Below, piece after piece: positions 16,271 through 24,623 of a stretch of DNA of 64,000 bases; the stretch's first letter is position 1, and every line of letters begins with the position of its first letter. Both the position numbers and the translations under genes were made by a program. Source of the DNA: Chloroflexota bacterium (GTDB lineage: Bacteria; Chloroflexota; Dehalococcoidia; DSTF01; RBG-16-68-14); assembly GCA_003228685.1 (NCBI GenBank), contig QIFC01000025.1:1-64000 (forward strand), in the 5' to 3' direction. Under the pieces are notes generated by a model, which ran no database searches, was not told the DNA's origin, and was given only the letters and a program-made list of their open reading frames with translations.

Positions 16271-17490
16271 TGGCCGCGCCGCTCCCGCTCAAGAACGTGC
16301 GCGTCGCCAACTTCGGTTGGGTCTGGGCCGGCCCCGTCGTGGGCCAGACGCTCGGCTTCCTCGGCGCGGAGGTCTACAAGATCGAATCGCGCTCCCGCAT
16401 CGATATTAACCGCACGCTCCCGCCGTTCGGCGAAGGCGTGAACGACCCCGACCGCAGCCTCCAGAACCACGCCGGCTGGGCGGGCAACGGCAGCGTCACG
16501 CTCAACCTAAAGGAGCCGGAGGGGGTGGAGCTGGCGAAGCAGATCGTCGCGGTGTCTGACGTGGTGATCGAGAACTTCGGCCCAGGCGCAATGGAAGCGC
16601 TCAAGCTGGGATACGACGAACTGCGTGCCGTCAAGGAAGACATCGTCATGCTGTCGATGCCGACGGCCGGGCTATCGGGTCCGCTCAAGAACGTCCGCAC
16701 CTACGGCATGAGCCTCACCAGCCTGACCGGGATCGATAGCTTCACCGGCTACCGGGACGGCCCGCCGGTGCCGGTCGAGAACGCCTTCTCAGACCCCTAT
16801 AACGGCATCATGGGCGCCTTCGCTGTCCTCGTCGCGCTCACGCATCGGGACCGCACGGGCAAGGGCCAGCACATCGACTACTCACAGCAGGAGTCGATCA
16901 TGCAGCTCGCCGGCCCCGCGTTCATGGACTACGTAATGAACGGCCGCGCGGCCACTACAATGGGCAATCGCCATCCGACGTCCGCCATCGCGCCCCACGG
17001 CGTCTTTCGCTGCCAGGGAGACGACCGCTGGATCAGCATCGTCGTCGCGAACGATGAGGAGTGGCAGGGCTTGTGCATCGCGATGGGCGACCCGCAATGG
17101 GCGCAGTCGAGCGACTACGCGACCAGCGCCGGACGCGTGAAGCACATCGACTCGCTCCACGAGCAGCTCGCCGCTTGGGTGGCCGGCCACGACGACCACA
17201 AGCTCGCCGATCTACTGCAAGAGCATGGCGTCGCCGGCGTTCCGGTGTCATCGATCGCCGACCTGCTGGCAGATCCTCATTTCAAGGCGCGCGGCACCTA
17301 CGTGGAGGTGACACACCCGCTCGGCTTCAAGGAGACGATCTACGGCTCGTACGTGAAGAGCAACAAGTTCGTGGCCGCCGTCCGCCCCGGCCCGATGATC
17401 GGCCAGGACAACGACCACGTCTTCAAGGATCTGCTCGGCCTGCCCGAGGAGCGTTACCGCGACCTGATCGAACGAGAGATTATCTACTAA
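16270..17490 (+). CDS. CaiB/BaiF family CoA-transferase (second of a tandem pair)
   Basis: 406 residues. LKNVRVANFGWVWAGPVVGQ and FLGAEVYKIESRSRID begin the fold, KEPEGVELAKQIVAVSDVVI follows, and NAFSDPYNGIMGAFAVLVAL carries the catalytic Asp, with TGKGQHIDYSQQES after it. The Trp-rich start (FGWVWAGP) is typical of the succinyl-CoA:mesaconate/benzylsuccinate CoA-transferase side of the family, but specificity is not deducible. It is translationally coupled to the preceding paralogue by a one-base overlap. Both probably transfer CoA in the cytoplasm to acids that then enter the acyl-CoA dehydrogenase pathways nearby. Confidence 0.88.
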   Translation: MAAPLPLKNVRVANFGWVWAGPVVGQTLGFLGAEVYKIESRSRIDINRTLPPFGEGVNDPDRSLQNHAGWAGNGSVTLNLKEPEGVELAKQIVAVSDVVIENFGPGAMEALKLGYDELRAVKEDIVMLSMPTAGLSGPLKNVRTYGMSLTSLTGIDSFTGYRDGPPVPVENAFSDPYNGIMGAFAVLVALTHRDRTGKGQHIDYSQQESIMQLAGPAFMDYVMNGRAATTMGNRHPTSAIAPHGVFRCQGDDRWISIVVANDEEWQGLCIAMGDPQWAQSSDYATSAGRVKHIDSLHEQLAAWVAGHDDHKLADLLQEHGVAGVPVSSIADLLADPHFKARGTYVEVTHPLGFKETIYGSYVKSNKFVAAVRPGPMIGQDNDHVFKDLLGLPEERYRDLIEREIIY

Positions 17491-17585
17491 GCTGACCTAC
17501 GGCGGCTGCAGCGCGCCAGGCTTGTGAACTTAACTGCGAAGGTCGTGCTAGACTCCGACCACCATCGCAGGAGGAGGCGGTGCAT

Positions 17586-18611
17586 ATGACACGACTTGCA
17601 GTAACACTCGCAAGCATCGCAATCGCGCTCATCGTCACGGCGTGTGCTGGAGGCGAGACATCGACCTCATCACAAGATGCGAACGGTTCTGGAGGCGGGA
17701 AGATAGTTTTCCTTTCAGACCGAGACGGACCCTTAGAGATCTACGCGATGGAAGCGGATGGTTCTGGACTCATCCGCCTCGCCCCAAATCTCCGCGCCAC
17801 TTCCTTCTACGCTTGGTCTCCGGATGGCAGCAGGATCGCGTTCGATTTGGTGAAGAGCGACGGTCAATTGAGCGAGATATACATCGCTAACGCCGATGGC
17901 ACAGGTTTGATCAACGTCTCTGACGGTTTCGCTGGCTCACCGGCTTGGTCCCCAGGCGGAGAACGGATCGCCTTCGGCAGCGACCGCGATGGAAACAGAC
18001 AGATCTTTACTGTAGAAATCGATGGCAGCGGCCTCAAGAAACTCACGGACAGTCCAGACGGCTTCTCATCTACTCCTGCCTGGTCACCAGATGGTTCGCG
18101 CATCGCATTTTCATCATCGCGAGATGGCACACCCGGAGTGTGGGTCATGGATGTTGACGGATCTAATCAGACAAGAATTGGCGATGGTGTCGGCCTTCTG
18201 GACTGGTCACCTGATGGCACTCGCATATTGATCACACCGAATGGAGTTGCCGACGTAATAGTCGTGAACGCCGACGGTTCTGGGCAGAGAAATCTCACGA
18301 ACAGCCCGATCTACGAAGGGCAAGCATCTTGGTCGCCTGACGGAACCAAGATCCTCTACTACACTATTAATGGTGGAAAGGACGTCTTCACAATGAACGC
18401 GGACGGCACCAGCGTTTCCCAACTGACCGACGCCGGAGACGACGGATGGCCAGTCTGGTCACCAGACGGCTCCTCAATCGCATTCACTAGAGACGGTGAG
18501 GTCTACGTCATGACGGCTGACGGCTCCGACCAGACGAACATCACGGACAACTCCGAGTTTTTCGATCATTCACCAGTCTGGTCGCCAGAGCCGCTGTCCT
18601 ACCAGGAATAA
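17586..18611 (+). CDS. TolB-like (PD40 beta-propeller) lipoprotein
   Basis: 341 residues from the ATG at 17586, eight bases after a perfect AGGAGGAGG; a GTG at 17580 is too close to that site. Residues 1-20 form a lipoprotein signal with the lipobox IVTAC, so the mature protein should be anchored outside the membrane. Seven blades follow, each with a WSPDGSRIAF-like motif preceded by ADGSG/NADGT, as in WD40-like PD40 repeats of TolB. There is no other Tol gene here, and such proteins in monoderms are usually extracellular scaffolds of unknown partner. The gene is visibly less GC-rich than its neighbours, which may indicate later acquisition. It converges on the luciferase-like gene with a nine-base gap. 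Confidence 0.85.
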   Translation: MTRLAVTLASIAIALIVTACAGGETSTSSQDANGSGGGKIVFLSDRDGPLEIYAMEADGSGLIRLAPNLRATSFYAWSPDGSRIAFDLVKSDGQLSEIYIANADGTGLINVSDGFAGSPAWSPGGERIAFGSDRDGNRQIFTVEIDGSGLKKLTDSPDGFSSTPAWSPDGSRIAFSSSRDGTPGVWVMDVDGSNQTRIGDGVGLLDWSPDGTRILITPNGVADVIVVNADGSGQRNLTNSPIYEGQASWSPDGTKILYYTINGGKDVFTMNADGTSVSQLTDAGDDGWPVWSPDGSSIAFTRDGEVYVMTADGSDQTNITDNSEFFDHSPVWSPEPLSYQE

Positions 18612-18620
18612 CGAAACGCC

Positions 18621-19550
18621 CTAAAGGCCGCCAGCTTGCGGCATCACTTCTTCCGCGAACCAGTCGAACCACTCCAGGTACTTCTCGGCGTCCGGCGTCT
18701 TCGGCGGCCCGACGAGCGTGGCCGTCACGCCCGCTTCGCCGAACAGGCCTAGCTGTTCCAGGGTCGCTTCCTTGCCGCGAGGCGCGCGCGTCTTGCCTAG
18801 CTCGCGATGTGAGTAGTCTTCGACGTTCAGGAGCGCCAGCGGCATCACGACCTCGAACGGCCGGTTCACGTCGCCGTAGCCGGGCTGCTCCTTGATGTAC
18901 GTCAGCGCGTCCGGCAGCTTGTCGCTTGTCACGAGCCAGGGCAGCCAGCCGTCGCCAACGTTGGCGGCGCGGCGCATCGCTGGCTTGGAGTTCCCGCCGA
19001 TGAAGATCGGCGGGTGAGGCTTGCTGATCGGCTTCGGCTCGAAGTGGATCTTGTCGAATTGTACGTACTTGCCCCGAAAGGAGGGATGCTCGCTCGTCCA
19101 CAGCTCGATGATCGCCGCGAGGTACTCATCGCAGATCGCGCCGCGCTCGTGGTAGGGAACGCCGAGGATCTCGAACTCGCGCTCCAGGTGGCCGGAGGCG
19201 GTGCCTAGCGTCATCCGCCCGTTCGAGAGGAAGTCCAGCGTCGCGATCTGCTTCGCCAGCACGACAGGATTGCGATAGGGCAGCACGAGCACGTAGTTGA
19301 GCAGCGTGACGCGCTCCGTCGCGCCAGCCAGGAACGCCGCCGCCGCCAGCCCTTCCGGGTAGCGCGGCCCCATGATCTCCACCATCTCGTCCGGCATCAC
19401 GATGTGCTCCGGCACGGTCAGGTAGTCGAAGCCCACCGCGTCTGCCTTCTTCGCGATGCGCGAGATGTCTTGAGGCTTTGCGTCGCGCTCCCAATTGCTC
19501 ATCACCGGCGGGTAGAGCATCAACGCGGGTACGCCCAGTCCGAACTTCAT
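18621..19550 (-). CDS. Luciferase-like (LLM) flavin-dependent oxidoreductase
   Basis: 309 residues. MKFGLGVPALM, DAVGFDYLTVPEHIVMP, LNYVLVLPYRNPVVLAKQIA, LDFLSNGRMTLGTASGHLER and PPIFIGGNSKPAMRRAANVG are the ordered signatures of the LLM barrel, with the insertion lengths of F420-dependent members. It probably oxidises or reduces an intermediate of the acyl-CoA pathway encoded upstream on the same strand; the gap to the crotonase stop is ten bases. It is the last gene of the operon that starts with the amidohydrolase at 22912. Whether F420 or FMN is used cannot be told from sequence. Confidence 0.88.
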   Translation of the reverse strand: MKFGLGVPALMLYPPVMSNWERDAKPQDISRIAKKADAVGFDYLTVPEHIVMPDEMVEIMGPRYPEGLAAAAFLAGATERVTLLNYVLVLPYRNPVVLAKQIATLDFLSNGRMTLGTASGHLEREFEILGVPYHERGAICDEYLAAIIELWTSEHPSFRGKYVQFDKIHFEPKPISKPHPPIFIGGNSKPAMRRAANVGDGWLPWLVTSDKLPDALTYIKEQPGYGDVNRPFEVVMPLALLNVEDYSHRELGKTRAPRGKEATLEQLGLFGEAGVTATLVGPPKTPDAEKYLEWFDWFAEEVMPQAGGL

Positions 19551-19560
19551 GATGGCTCCT

Positions 19561-20334
19561 CTACTTTCCCGTGAACTTCGGCGGCCGCTTCTCCAGGAAC
19601 GCGCGCGGGCCCTCTTTCGCGTCTTCGGATTGCATCACGCGCTCGCCCATCGTGCGCTCCAGCACGAAGCCGTCTTCCAGCCCCAGCGCCCGCACCGCGA
19701 TCTCCTTCGCGGTTCGCACGGCGAGCGGGCCGTTCTTGCAGATGTCGTCCGCCAGCTTCAGCGCGGCCGGCATCAACTCATCCGCTGGAACGACCTGGTT
19801 CACCAGGCCGATGTCGTACGCGCGCTTGGCATCGAGTTGCTTGCCGGTGAGCAGCAGCTCCATCGCGACCGCCCACGGTATCTGGCGCGGCAGCCTGATG
19901 TGCGTGCCGCCCGTGGGGATGATGCCCCAGCGAACTTCTCCCAGCCCGAACGTCGCGTGCTCCGCGGCGATGCGCAGGTCGGTGCCTTCCAGCATCTCCA
20001 TGCCGCCCGCGATGCAGTAGCCGTTGACGGCGCAGACGATCGGCTTGTAGACGTCCGAGAACTGGCGCTTCGTCGGGTCCGTGTAGCCGAGCTGGTCGCC
20101 GGACGTCAGCGCCGGGATCGCCTCCTTCAGGTCCATGCCCGAGGAGAACGCTTTTTGCCCAGCGCCGGTCAGGATCGCGACCCAGATGTCGTCGTTCTCG
20201 GTGACCTCCTCGAACGCGCGGTCGATCGCCCCCAACATCTCGCTCGTCATGGAGTTCATCGCGTCTTCGCGGTTGATCGTGATGATTGCCGTGTGGCCGC
20301 GCTGTTCGTAGAGGATCGTGTCTGGCAGGTCCAT
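19561..20334 (-). CDS. Enoyl-CoA hydratase (both catalytic Glu present)
   Basis: 257 residues, standard crotonase length. TAIITINREDAMNSMTSEM opens the fold, KAFSSGMDLKEA is the oxyanion-hole segment, AGGMEMLEGTDLRIAAEHA contains the first catalytic Glu, and FGLGEVRWGIIPTGG has the second. In contrast to the crotonases at 6.1 and 36.6 kb, hydration of a 2-enoyl-CoA is therefore chemically possible. It lies between a DUF35 gene (upstream) and an LLM gene (downstream), within the amidohydrolase-led operon. Confidence 0.9.
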   Translation of the reverse strand: MDLPDTILYEQRGHTAIITINREDAMNSMTSEMLGAIDRAFEEVTENDDIWVAILTGAGQKAFSSGMDLKEAIPALTSGDQLGYTDPTKRQFSDVYKPIVCAVNGYCIAGGMEMLEGTDLRIAAEHATFGLGEVRWGIIPTGGTHIRLPRQIPWAVAMELLLTGKQLDAKRAYDIGLVNQVVPADELMPAALKLADDICKNGPLAVRTAKEIAVRALGLEDGFVLERTMGERVMQSEDAKEGPRAFLEKRPPKFTGK

Positions 20335-20358
20335 GTCGTGCTCCTATGTCTGGCCGCG

Positions 20359-20763
20359 TTAAGGCATGCGGCGGAACTTCGGCAGCGTTAGCTCGTCCGA
20401 CACCTTGGCGAACGCGACCTCGACGCGCATACCGATCTCGAGTTCGCTGGGTGCGCAGTCGACGATTTCGGTTACCAGCCGTACGCCTTCGTCCATCTCT
20501 ACGACTACAGGCGCATAGGGCACAGCGTCGGCGAACGCCGGGTGCATGGCTCGCTCTGCGACCGTCCACGTGAACACAGTTCCTTTCCCGCTCGACTTCA
20601 CCCATTTCCATTCGGCGGAGCCGCACTTGGCGCACATCTCGCGCGGGACATGCCGCCAGGCATCGCAGTCCGAACAGCGTTGGAAGCGCAGGTCGCCTCT
20701 GCGGCACCAGGCGTAGAACTCCTTCGCGTACCCGGCTAGCTCCGGTAGTGGTTTATCGCTCAT
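20359..20763 (-). CDS. Zn-ribbon OB-fold (DUF35) protein
   Basis: 134 residues. The start KPLPELAGYAKEFYAWCRRG is followed by a zinc ribbon with CSDC and CAKC pairs (FQRCSDCDAWRHVPREMCAK), then the OB-fold region GKGTVFTWTVAERAMHPAF and VPYAPVVVEMDEGVRLVTEI. It is directly downstream of a thiolase-like gene (16-base gap), and the two should form the type of complex described for Ltp2 and its DUF35 partner, where the DUF35 unit supplies part of the acyl-CoA site. Confidence 0.9.
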   Translation of the reverse strand: MSDKPLPELAGYAKEFYAWCRRGDLRFQRCSDCDAWRHVPREMCAKCGSAEWKWVKSSGKGTVFTWTVAERAMHPAFADAVPYAPVVVEMDEGVRLVTEIVDCAPSELEIGMRVEVAFAKVSDELTLPKFRRMP

Positions 20764-20779
20764 CGTCGTATCTCCGGCA

Positions 20780-21940
20780 TCATCTTCGCAGGACAGCGAT
20801 ACTGCCGTCGCCGAAGTCTCCCCAGCCGGTCACGACGCCGATCTCAGCGCCTTTCACCTGCCGCTTGCCTAGGTTCCCGCGCAGCTGTCGCGCCGCTTCG
20901 ACGATGTGGCTCATGCCCAGCACGTGCGCTTCGGAAAGCAGCCCACCATGTGTGTTGACCGGCAGCTCGCCGCCGATCTCGATCCGGCCGCCCTCAACGA
21001 ACGCGCCGCCTTCGCCTCGCTCGCAGAACCCGGTCTCCTCGATCTGCTGAAGCACCTCGAAGGTGAAGCAGTCGTAGATCTCGGCAAAGTCGACGTCGCT
21101 CGGGCTGACGTCCGCGATCGCGAAGGCCTTCGGCGCGGCGTCGGTGAGGCCTGTGTGGAAGATGTCCTCGCGATTGGTGAATTCATCGGCGGGGTAAGGG
21201 TGCGCGGCAGCCGCGCCCATGATGTAGACGGGCCTGTGCTTGCGGTCCTTGGCGCGCTCTGCCGACGTGACAACGACGGCTGCCGCGCCGTCCGTCTCCA
21301 AGCAGCAGTCGAACATCCTGTACGGGTCCGCTATCACGGGCGCGCTGAGGTAGTCTTTCAGGCTCAGCGCTCGGTCGCGCATGAGCGCCTTGTCATTCAG
21401 CGAGGCGTGCTTGCGCATCGCCAGGGCGATCGCGCCGAGTTGCTCCTGCGTGGTCCCGAACTCGTGCATGTGTCGCCGGGCGATCAGCGCGTACCACTGC
21501 GCGGGTACGGTCAGCCCGTACGGCATGTAGTAATCGCGCGCGATTGCGCCGCCGGGGAGCACGGTCACGTTGGTGCTGAGGATGTTTCGAGCCCGCTGCA
21601 TGGAGTAGCCGTTCCATCCACTCACCAGGAGTACGCGCTCGGCTGCGCCTGAGGAGACGGCCATCGCGGCGTGCTGGAGCGAGGCGACGGCTGCCGCGCC
21701 GCCCATGTGCACGGTTGTTGCGAAGCGCAGCTCCTCAATGCCCAGGTTCGCGGCCAGCTCTTCGGTGGTCGGGCCGTACTGGGAGGGGAGGATGCCGTCG
21801 ATCTGCTTGGGGCTGAGTCCAGCGTCCTCGATCGCTCGCATGGACGCCTCGAGCTGGATCGCGAGGACGCTCTTCGACAGCTCTACGTCACGCGTATACG
21901 CGGACTCGCCGACGCCTACGATGCATGCCTTGTCTTTCAC
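20780..21940 (-). CDS. Thiolase-like SCP-x protein without nucleophilic Cys (aldolase candidate)
   Basis: 386 residues, GTG start. KDKACIVGVGESAYTRDVEL and LSPKQIDGILPSQYGPTTEE are the N-terminal half. At the position where thiolases carry the reactive Cys it reads TVHMGGAAAVASLQHAAMA, so the Cys is Gly. The C-terminal ELPVNTHGGLLSEAHVLGMS keeps the histidine. This is the pattern of the Ltp2-type retro-aldolases of the thiolase superfamily, which cleave beta-hydroxyacyl-CoA rather than 3-ketoacyl-CoA. The adjoining DUF35 gene supports that. It shares sequence character with the protein at 23460, indicating two paralogous sets. Confidence 0.85.
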   Translation of the reverse strand: MKDKACIVGVGESAYTRDVELSKSVLAIQLEASMRAIEDAGLSPKQIDGILPSQYGPTTEELAANLGIEELRFATTVHMGGAAAVASLQHAAMAVSSGAAERVLLVSGWNGYSMQRARNILSTNVTVLPGGAIARDYYMPYGLTVPAQWYALIARRHMHEFGTTQEQLGAIALAMRKHASLNDKALMRDRALSLKDYLSAPVIADPYRMFDCCLETDGAAAVVVTSAERAKDRKHRPVYIMGAAAAHPYPADEFTNREDIFHTGLTDAAPKAFAIADVSPSDVDFAEIYDCFTFEVLQQIEETGFCERGEGGAFVEGGRIEIGGELPVNTHGGLLSEAHVLGMSHIVEAARQLRGNLGKRQVKGAEIGVVTGWGDFGDGSIAVLRR

Positions 21941-21949
21941 GTGGCGGTG

Positions 21950-22912
21950 CTAGCTCTTACCAACGCGCTTCGTGGTATCAAGATTCGCGAGTTTGGCAAG
22001 ATTGAGGCCGAGGATCTTGGCGCGCGTCTCGTCCGTGATCGCCGGGTAGCCGTACTGCTCCTGCAACTCCTGTGGGATGTCGAAGGTGCGCATGTAGTCG
22101 ACGCACTTCTGCATGTCGACGCCCGGCCAATCCAGGCCGAACACGATCTTGTCCTCCGTTGCCCACTCCAGCGCCTGGCCGATCATGTGGTAGCCACGGT
22201 ACGGCGCCCGCGCGAACCAGCCGACCACGCCGGAGATGCCGATGTGGAGGTTGCGGTGTTTGCCGGCCAGCCCAAACAACTCCTCGTGGTTGGGCCACGC
22301 CATGTGGTAGGCGATCACCTTCAGGTCTGGGAACGCCAGCAGCACTTCGTCGAGCAGGGCTGGATGCGTGTACTTGTTCGGCTGGGGCACGACGTATGCC
22401 ATGCCCATGTGGATCGTCAGTGGGATATCCAGCTCGCAGGCCTTCTCATAGAAGGGCCACATCTCCGGATCGTTGAGCGGCCCATCCTCACAGGCGTAGA
22501 CTTTGCACAGCTTTGCGTCCCGTTCCTTGACGAGGAACTCCAGCTCCCAGATCGCGTGCTTCACGCCGCGATGTAGGATCGGGCCGACGTTGCACTCGAG
22601 ATAGAGCCTGTCCGGGTATGGCGCGATCTGCTCGATGATCCAGCCATTCGTCGACATCGGCGCCGCGAACCCCGTTACGTCCATCATCGACTCTCGTAGC
22701 CCGAACGCGACGTCGATGCCGGTCGCGTCCATCTGCTTGATCAGCTCCGAAGCGATCAGCGGCTTGATGTCGTGCGATGCATCCCAGACACGCGCGACAC
22801 CCGTCATGGCGCTCTGGAACCAGCGCGAAACGTCCGGATAGTACGAGACCTCTGGCAGTTTGTCCATCAGGTGGCACTCTGAGGCGGCGATGAAGTAGTC
22901 CTGGTCAGGCAC
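21950..22912 (-). CDS. Amidohydrolase-2 family hydrolase or decarboxylase
   Basis: 320 residues from a GTG at 22912 preceded by AAAGGAG. An amidohydrolase barrel of the ACMSD-like subgroup is indicated by SECHLMD near the start, the barrel His of IPLTIHMGMAYVVPQ, FPDLKVIAYHMAWPNHEE, and the C-terminal Asp of IVFGLDWPGVDMQKCVDYM. Such enzymes hydrolyse or decarboxylate cyclic or aromatic acids; the exact reaction is unknown. It is the first gene of a five-gene minus-strand operon (thiolase-like, DUF35, crotonase, LLM) and lies under a promoter with an internal palindrome. Confidence 0.82.
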   Translation of the reverse strand: MPDQDYFIAASECHLMDKLPEVSYYPDVSRWFQSAMTGVARVWDASHDIKPLIASELIKQMDATGIDVAFGLRESMMDVTGFAAPMSTNGWIIEQIAPYPDRLYLECNVGPILHRGVKHAIWELEFLVKERDAKLCKVYACEDGPLNDPEMWPFYEKACELDIPLTIHMGMAYVVPQPNKYTHPALLDEVLLAFPDLKVIAYHMAWPNHEELFGLAGKHRNLHIGISGVVGWFARAPYRGYHMIGQALEWATEDKIVFGLDWPGVDMQKCVDYMRTFDIPQELQEQYGYPAITDETRAKILGLNLAKLANLDTTKRVGKS

Positions 22913-22938
22913 GATTAGCTCCTTTACTCAGCGCGTAT

Positions 22939-22968
22939 ACACTAGCGTTATGTTCGCTAGGCGGTCAA
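22939..22968 (-). promoter_or_regulatory. Promoter with embedded palindromic operator, upstream of the amidohydrolase operon
   Basis: On the minus strand TTGACC (22968-22963), an 18-base spacer and TAGTGT (22944-22939) form a promoter. Between and overlapping them is CTAGCG-N7-CGCTAG (22942-22960), a perfect inverted repeat of the size bound by TetR-type repressors. A dimer there would block RNA polymerase directly. The rest of the intergenic stretch to 23058 shows nothing else. Confidence 0.55.
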
Positions 22969-23058
22969 GGATGTTTGCATGGGGTGGTCATAGCCGCTCG
23001 ATTACTGCGGCGTTCGTGGCTTTGGAAAAGAAGGCCGCTTCCCATACAGAGTAGCGTC

Positions 23059-23460
23059 CTACGCATCGAGTTCGAAGACGGGCAGCGATTGCTTCTCGTG
23101 GTCTTCCCACTCGATGTGGACGGGCGACCCGATCTTCACCTCGACGCCTTCCGGCGCCCGTAGCTGCGCGATCAGCCTTGGCCCCTCTTCCATCTCAACG
23201 AGAAGCACGGTGTAGGGCGGCACGAACGCCGGGTGCGTCTGGTGTCGGACCGTCGTGAAACTGTAGATCGTCCCGCGGCCACTCGACTCCGTCCACTCGT
23301 GCTCGAACGAGTGGCACTCGGGGCAGAGGGGCCCCACCACGTAGCGCACGTGGCCGCACCGCGAGCACTTCTGGAACACCAGCCGGTGCTCGTTTTGCGC
23401 TTCCCAGAACGACGTTGTATCGCGGTCCGGCTGCGGGAACGGCCTGGGGAGGCTTGCCAT
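23059..23460 (-). CDS. Zn-ribbon OB-fold (DUF35) protein, ChsH2 C-terminal type
   Basis: 133 residues. Zinc ribbon FQKCSRCGHVRYVVGPLCPE (CxxC and CxxC), then the OB-fold part GRGTIYSFTTVRHQTHPAFV and YTVLLVEMEEGPRLIAQLRA. It is the last gene of the operon beginning at 32122, and its ATG overlaps the stop of the thiolase-like gene by one base, the tightest of the three thiolase/DUF35 pairs. In mycobacterial cholesterol side-chain degradation the equivalent domain is fused to a MaoC-like domain (ChsH2); here the MaoC part is the separate gene at 29651. Confidence 0.9.
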   Translation of the reverse strand: MASLPRPFPQPDRDTTSFWEAQNEHRLVFQKCSRCGHVRYVVGPLCPECHSFEHEWTESSGRGTIYSFTTVRHQTHPAFVPPYTVLLVEMEEGPRLIAQLRAPEGVEVKIGSPVHIEWEDHEKQSLPVFELDA

Positions 23461-24623
23461 CAGTACGGCTCCTTCGAGAGGATGATGGCGCTTGTTGGCA
23501 CGCCGACGCCGCTCGTCACGAGGCAGGTCTTCGCGTTCGCGATCTGGTTCACGGCCGTCCCCCGGATCTGGCGCACGCCTTCCACGATGTGGCCGAAGCC
23601 GTGCAGGTAGCCTTCGCCCAGGTGGCCGCCGTGTGTGTTGAACGGCAACTCGCCGTCCAGTTCAAGCTTGCCGTTGTGGAACAGCTCCGGCGACTTTCCG
23701 CGCTCGGCGAATCCATAAGCCTCCAACTGCATCAGCACCATGGGCGTGAACGGGTCGTAGATCTCCGCGACGTCGATGTCCTTCGGCTCTAACTGAGCCA
23801 GCGGGTAGATCACGGCCGCCGTCGATTCCGATTCTTCCAGCCGAGCCAGGCTCTCTCGCTGGTAGCTTGTCATCATCTCGGCGCGGCTGCCTGTGCCCTG
23901 AGCTGCCGCCGCGATGTAGGCAGGCGTCGCCTTGAGCTGCTTCGCCTTCTCCGCGGAGACGACGATCGCCGCGCAGGCGCCGTCCGTATCGAGGCAGCAG
24001 TCCAGCAGTCGCAGCGGTTCCGCGATCCATCTGGAGTTCTGATGGTCCTTCAGTGTGATCGGCCGCTCGTACATCATCGCGTGCGGATTCGTCGCGGCGT
24101 GCTTGCGTGTCAACACGGAGACGTGGCCCAGCTCCGTGGTGTCGTAGCCGTACTCGTACAGGTAGCGTTGCCCGTAGATCGCCACCCACTGCGCCGGCGT
24201 CACGAGCCCGTGCGGCAGCGTGTACTGCCGCCAGTGCGTCATGCCACCACCGGCCGACGACTCGCCGAAGCGGCGCTCGCTCCGTTCGTTCAGCGATCGA
24301 AACGTAATCACGACGTCCGCCATGCCGGAGACGACAGCCGCGGTCGCTCCCGCGATCGTGCCGCAGGCCGCGCCGCCGCCATGCGGGACTTCGTTGAAGA
24401 AGCGCAGGTTGGGCAGGTTGAGCGACCGCAGCAGGTCGATCTCGAAGATGTCGTCGTTCGCGCCCATCTTCACCACGCCGTCGACATCCTTCGGCTCCAG
24501 ACCCGCGTCGGCCAGCGCTTCGAGGATCGATTCCAGCGCCATGTGCAGCGTTGAGCGGCCTGAGTCTTTCGAGAACTCGGTCTGGCCGATGCCGACGATA
24601 GCTGCCTTGTTGCGGATCGTCAT
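23460..24623 (-). CDS. Thiolase-like SCP-x protein, Ltp2-type aldolase candidate
   Basis: 387 residues. IRNKAAIVGIGQTEFSKDSG and LEPKDVDGVVKMGANDDIFE open the protein. The nucleophile loop reads NEVPHGGGAACGTIAGATAA, so the reactive Cys is replaced by Gly (a Cys occurs three residues later). The C-terminal ELPFNTHGGHLGEGYLHGFG retains the His segment. Together with the overlapping DUF35 gene this matches thiolase-superfamily retro-aldolases of steroid side-chain degradation rather than thiolases. It is followed by DUF35 and preceded by two acyl-CoA dehydrogenase genes, the same gene set as in igr-type operons. Confidence 0.87.
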   Translation of the reverse strand: MTIRNKAAIVGIGQTEFSKDSGRSTLHMALESILEALADAGLEPKDVDGVVKMGANDDIFEIDLLRSLNLPNLRFFNEVPHGGGAACGTIAGATAAVVSGMADVVITFRSLNERSERRFGESSAGGGMTHWRQYTLPHGLVTPAQWVAIYGQRYLYEYGYDTTELGHVSVLTRKHAATNPHAMMYERPITLKDHQNSRWIAEPLRLLDCCLDTDGACAAIVVSAEKAKQLKATPAYIAAAAQGTGSRAEMMTSYQRESLARLEESESTAAVIYPLAQLEPKDIDVAEIYDPFTPMVLMQLEAYGFAERGKSPELFHNGKLELDGELPFNTHGGHLGEGYLHGFGHIVEGVRQIRGTAVNQIANAKTCLVTSGVGVPTSAIILSKEPY

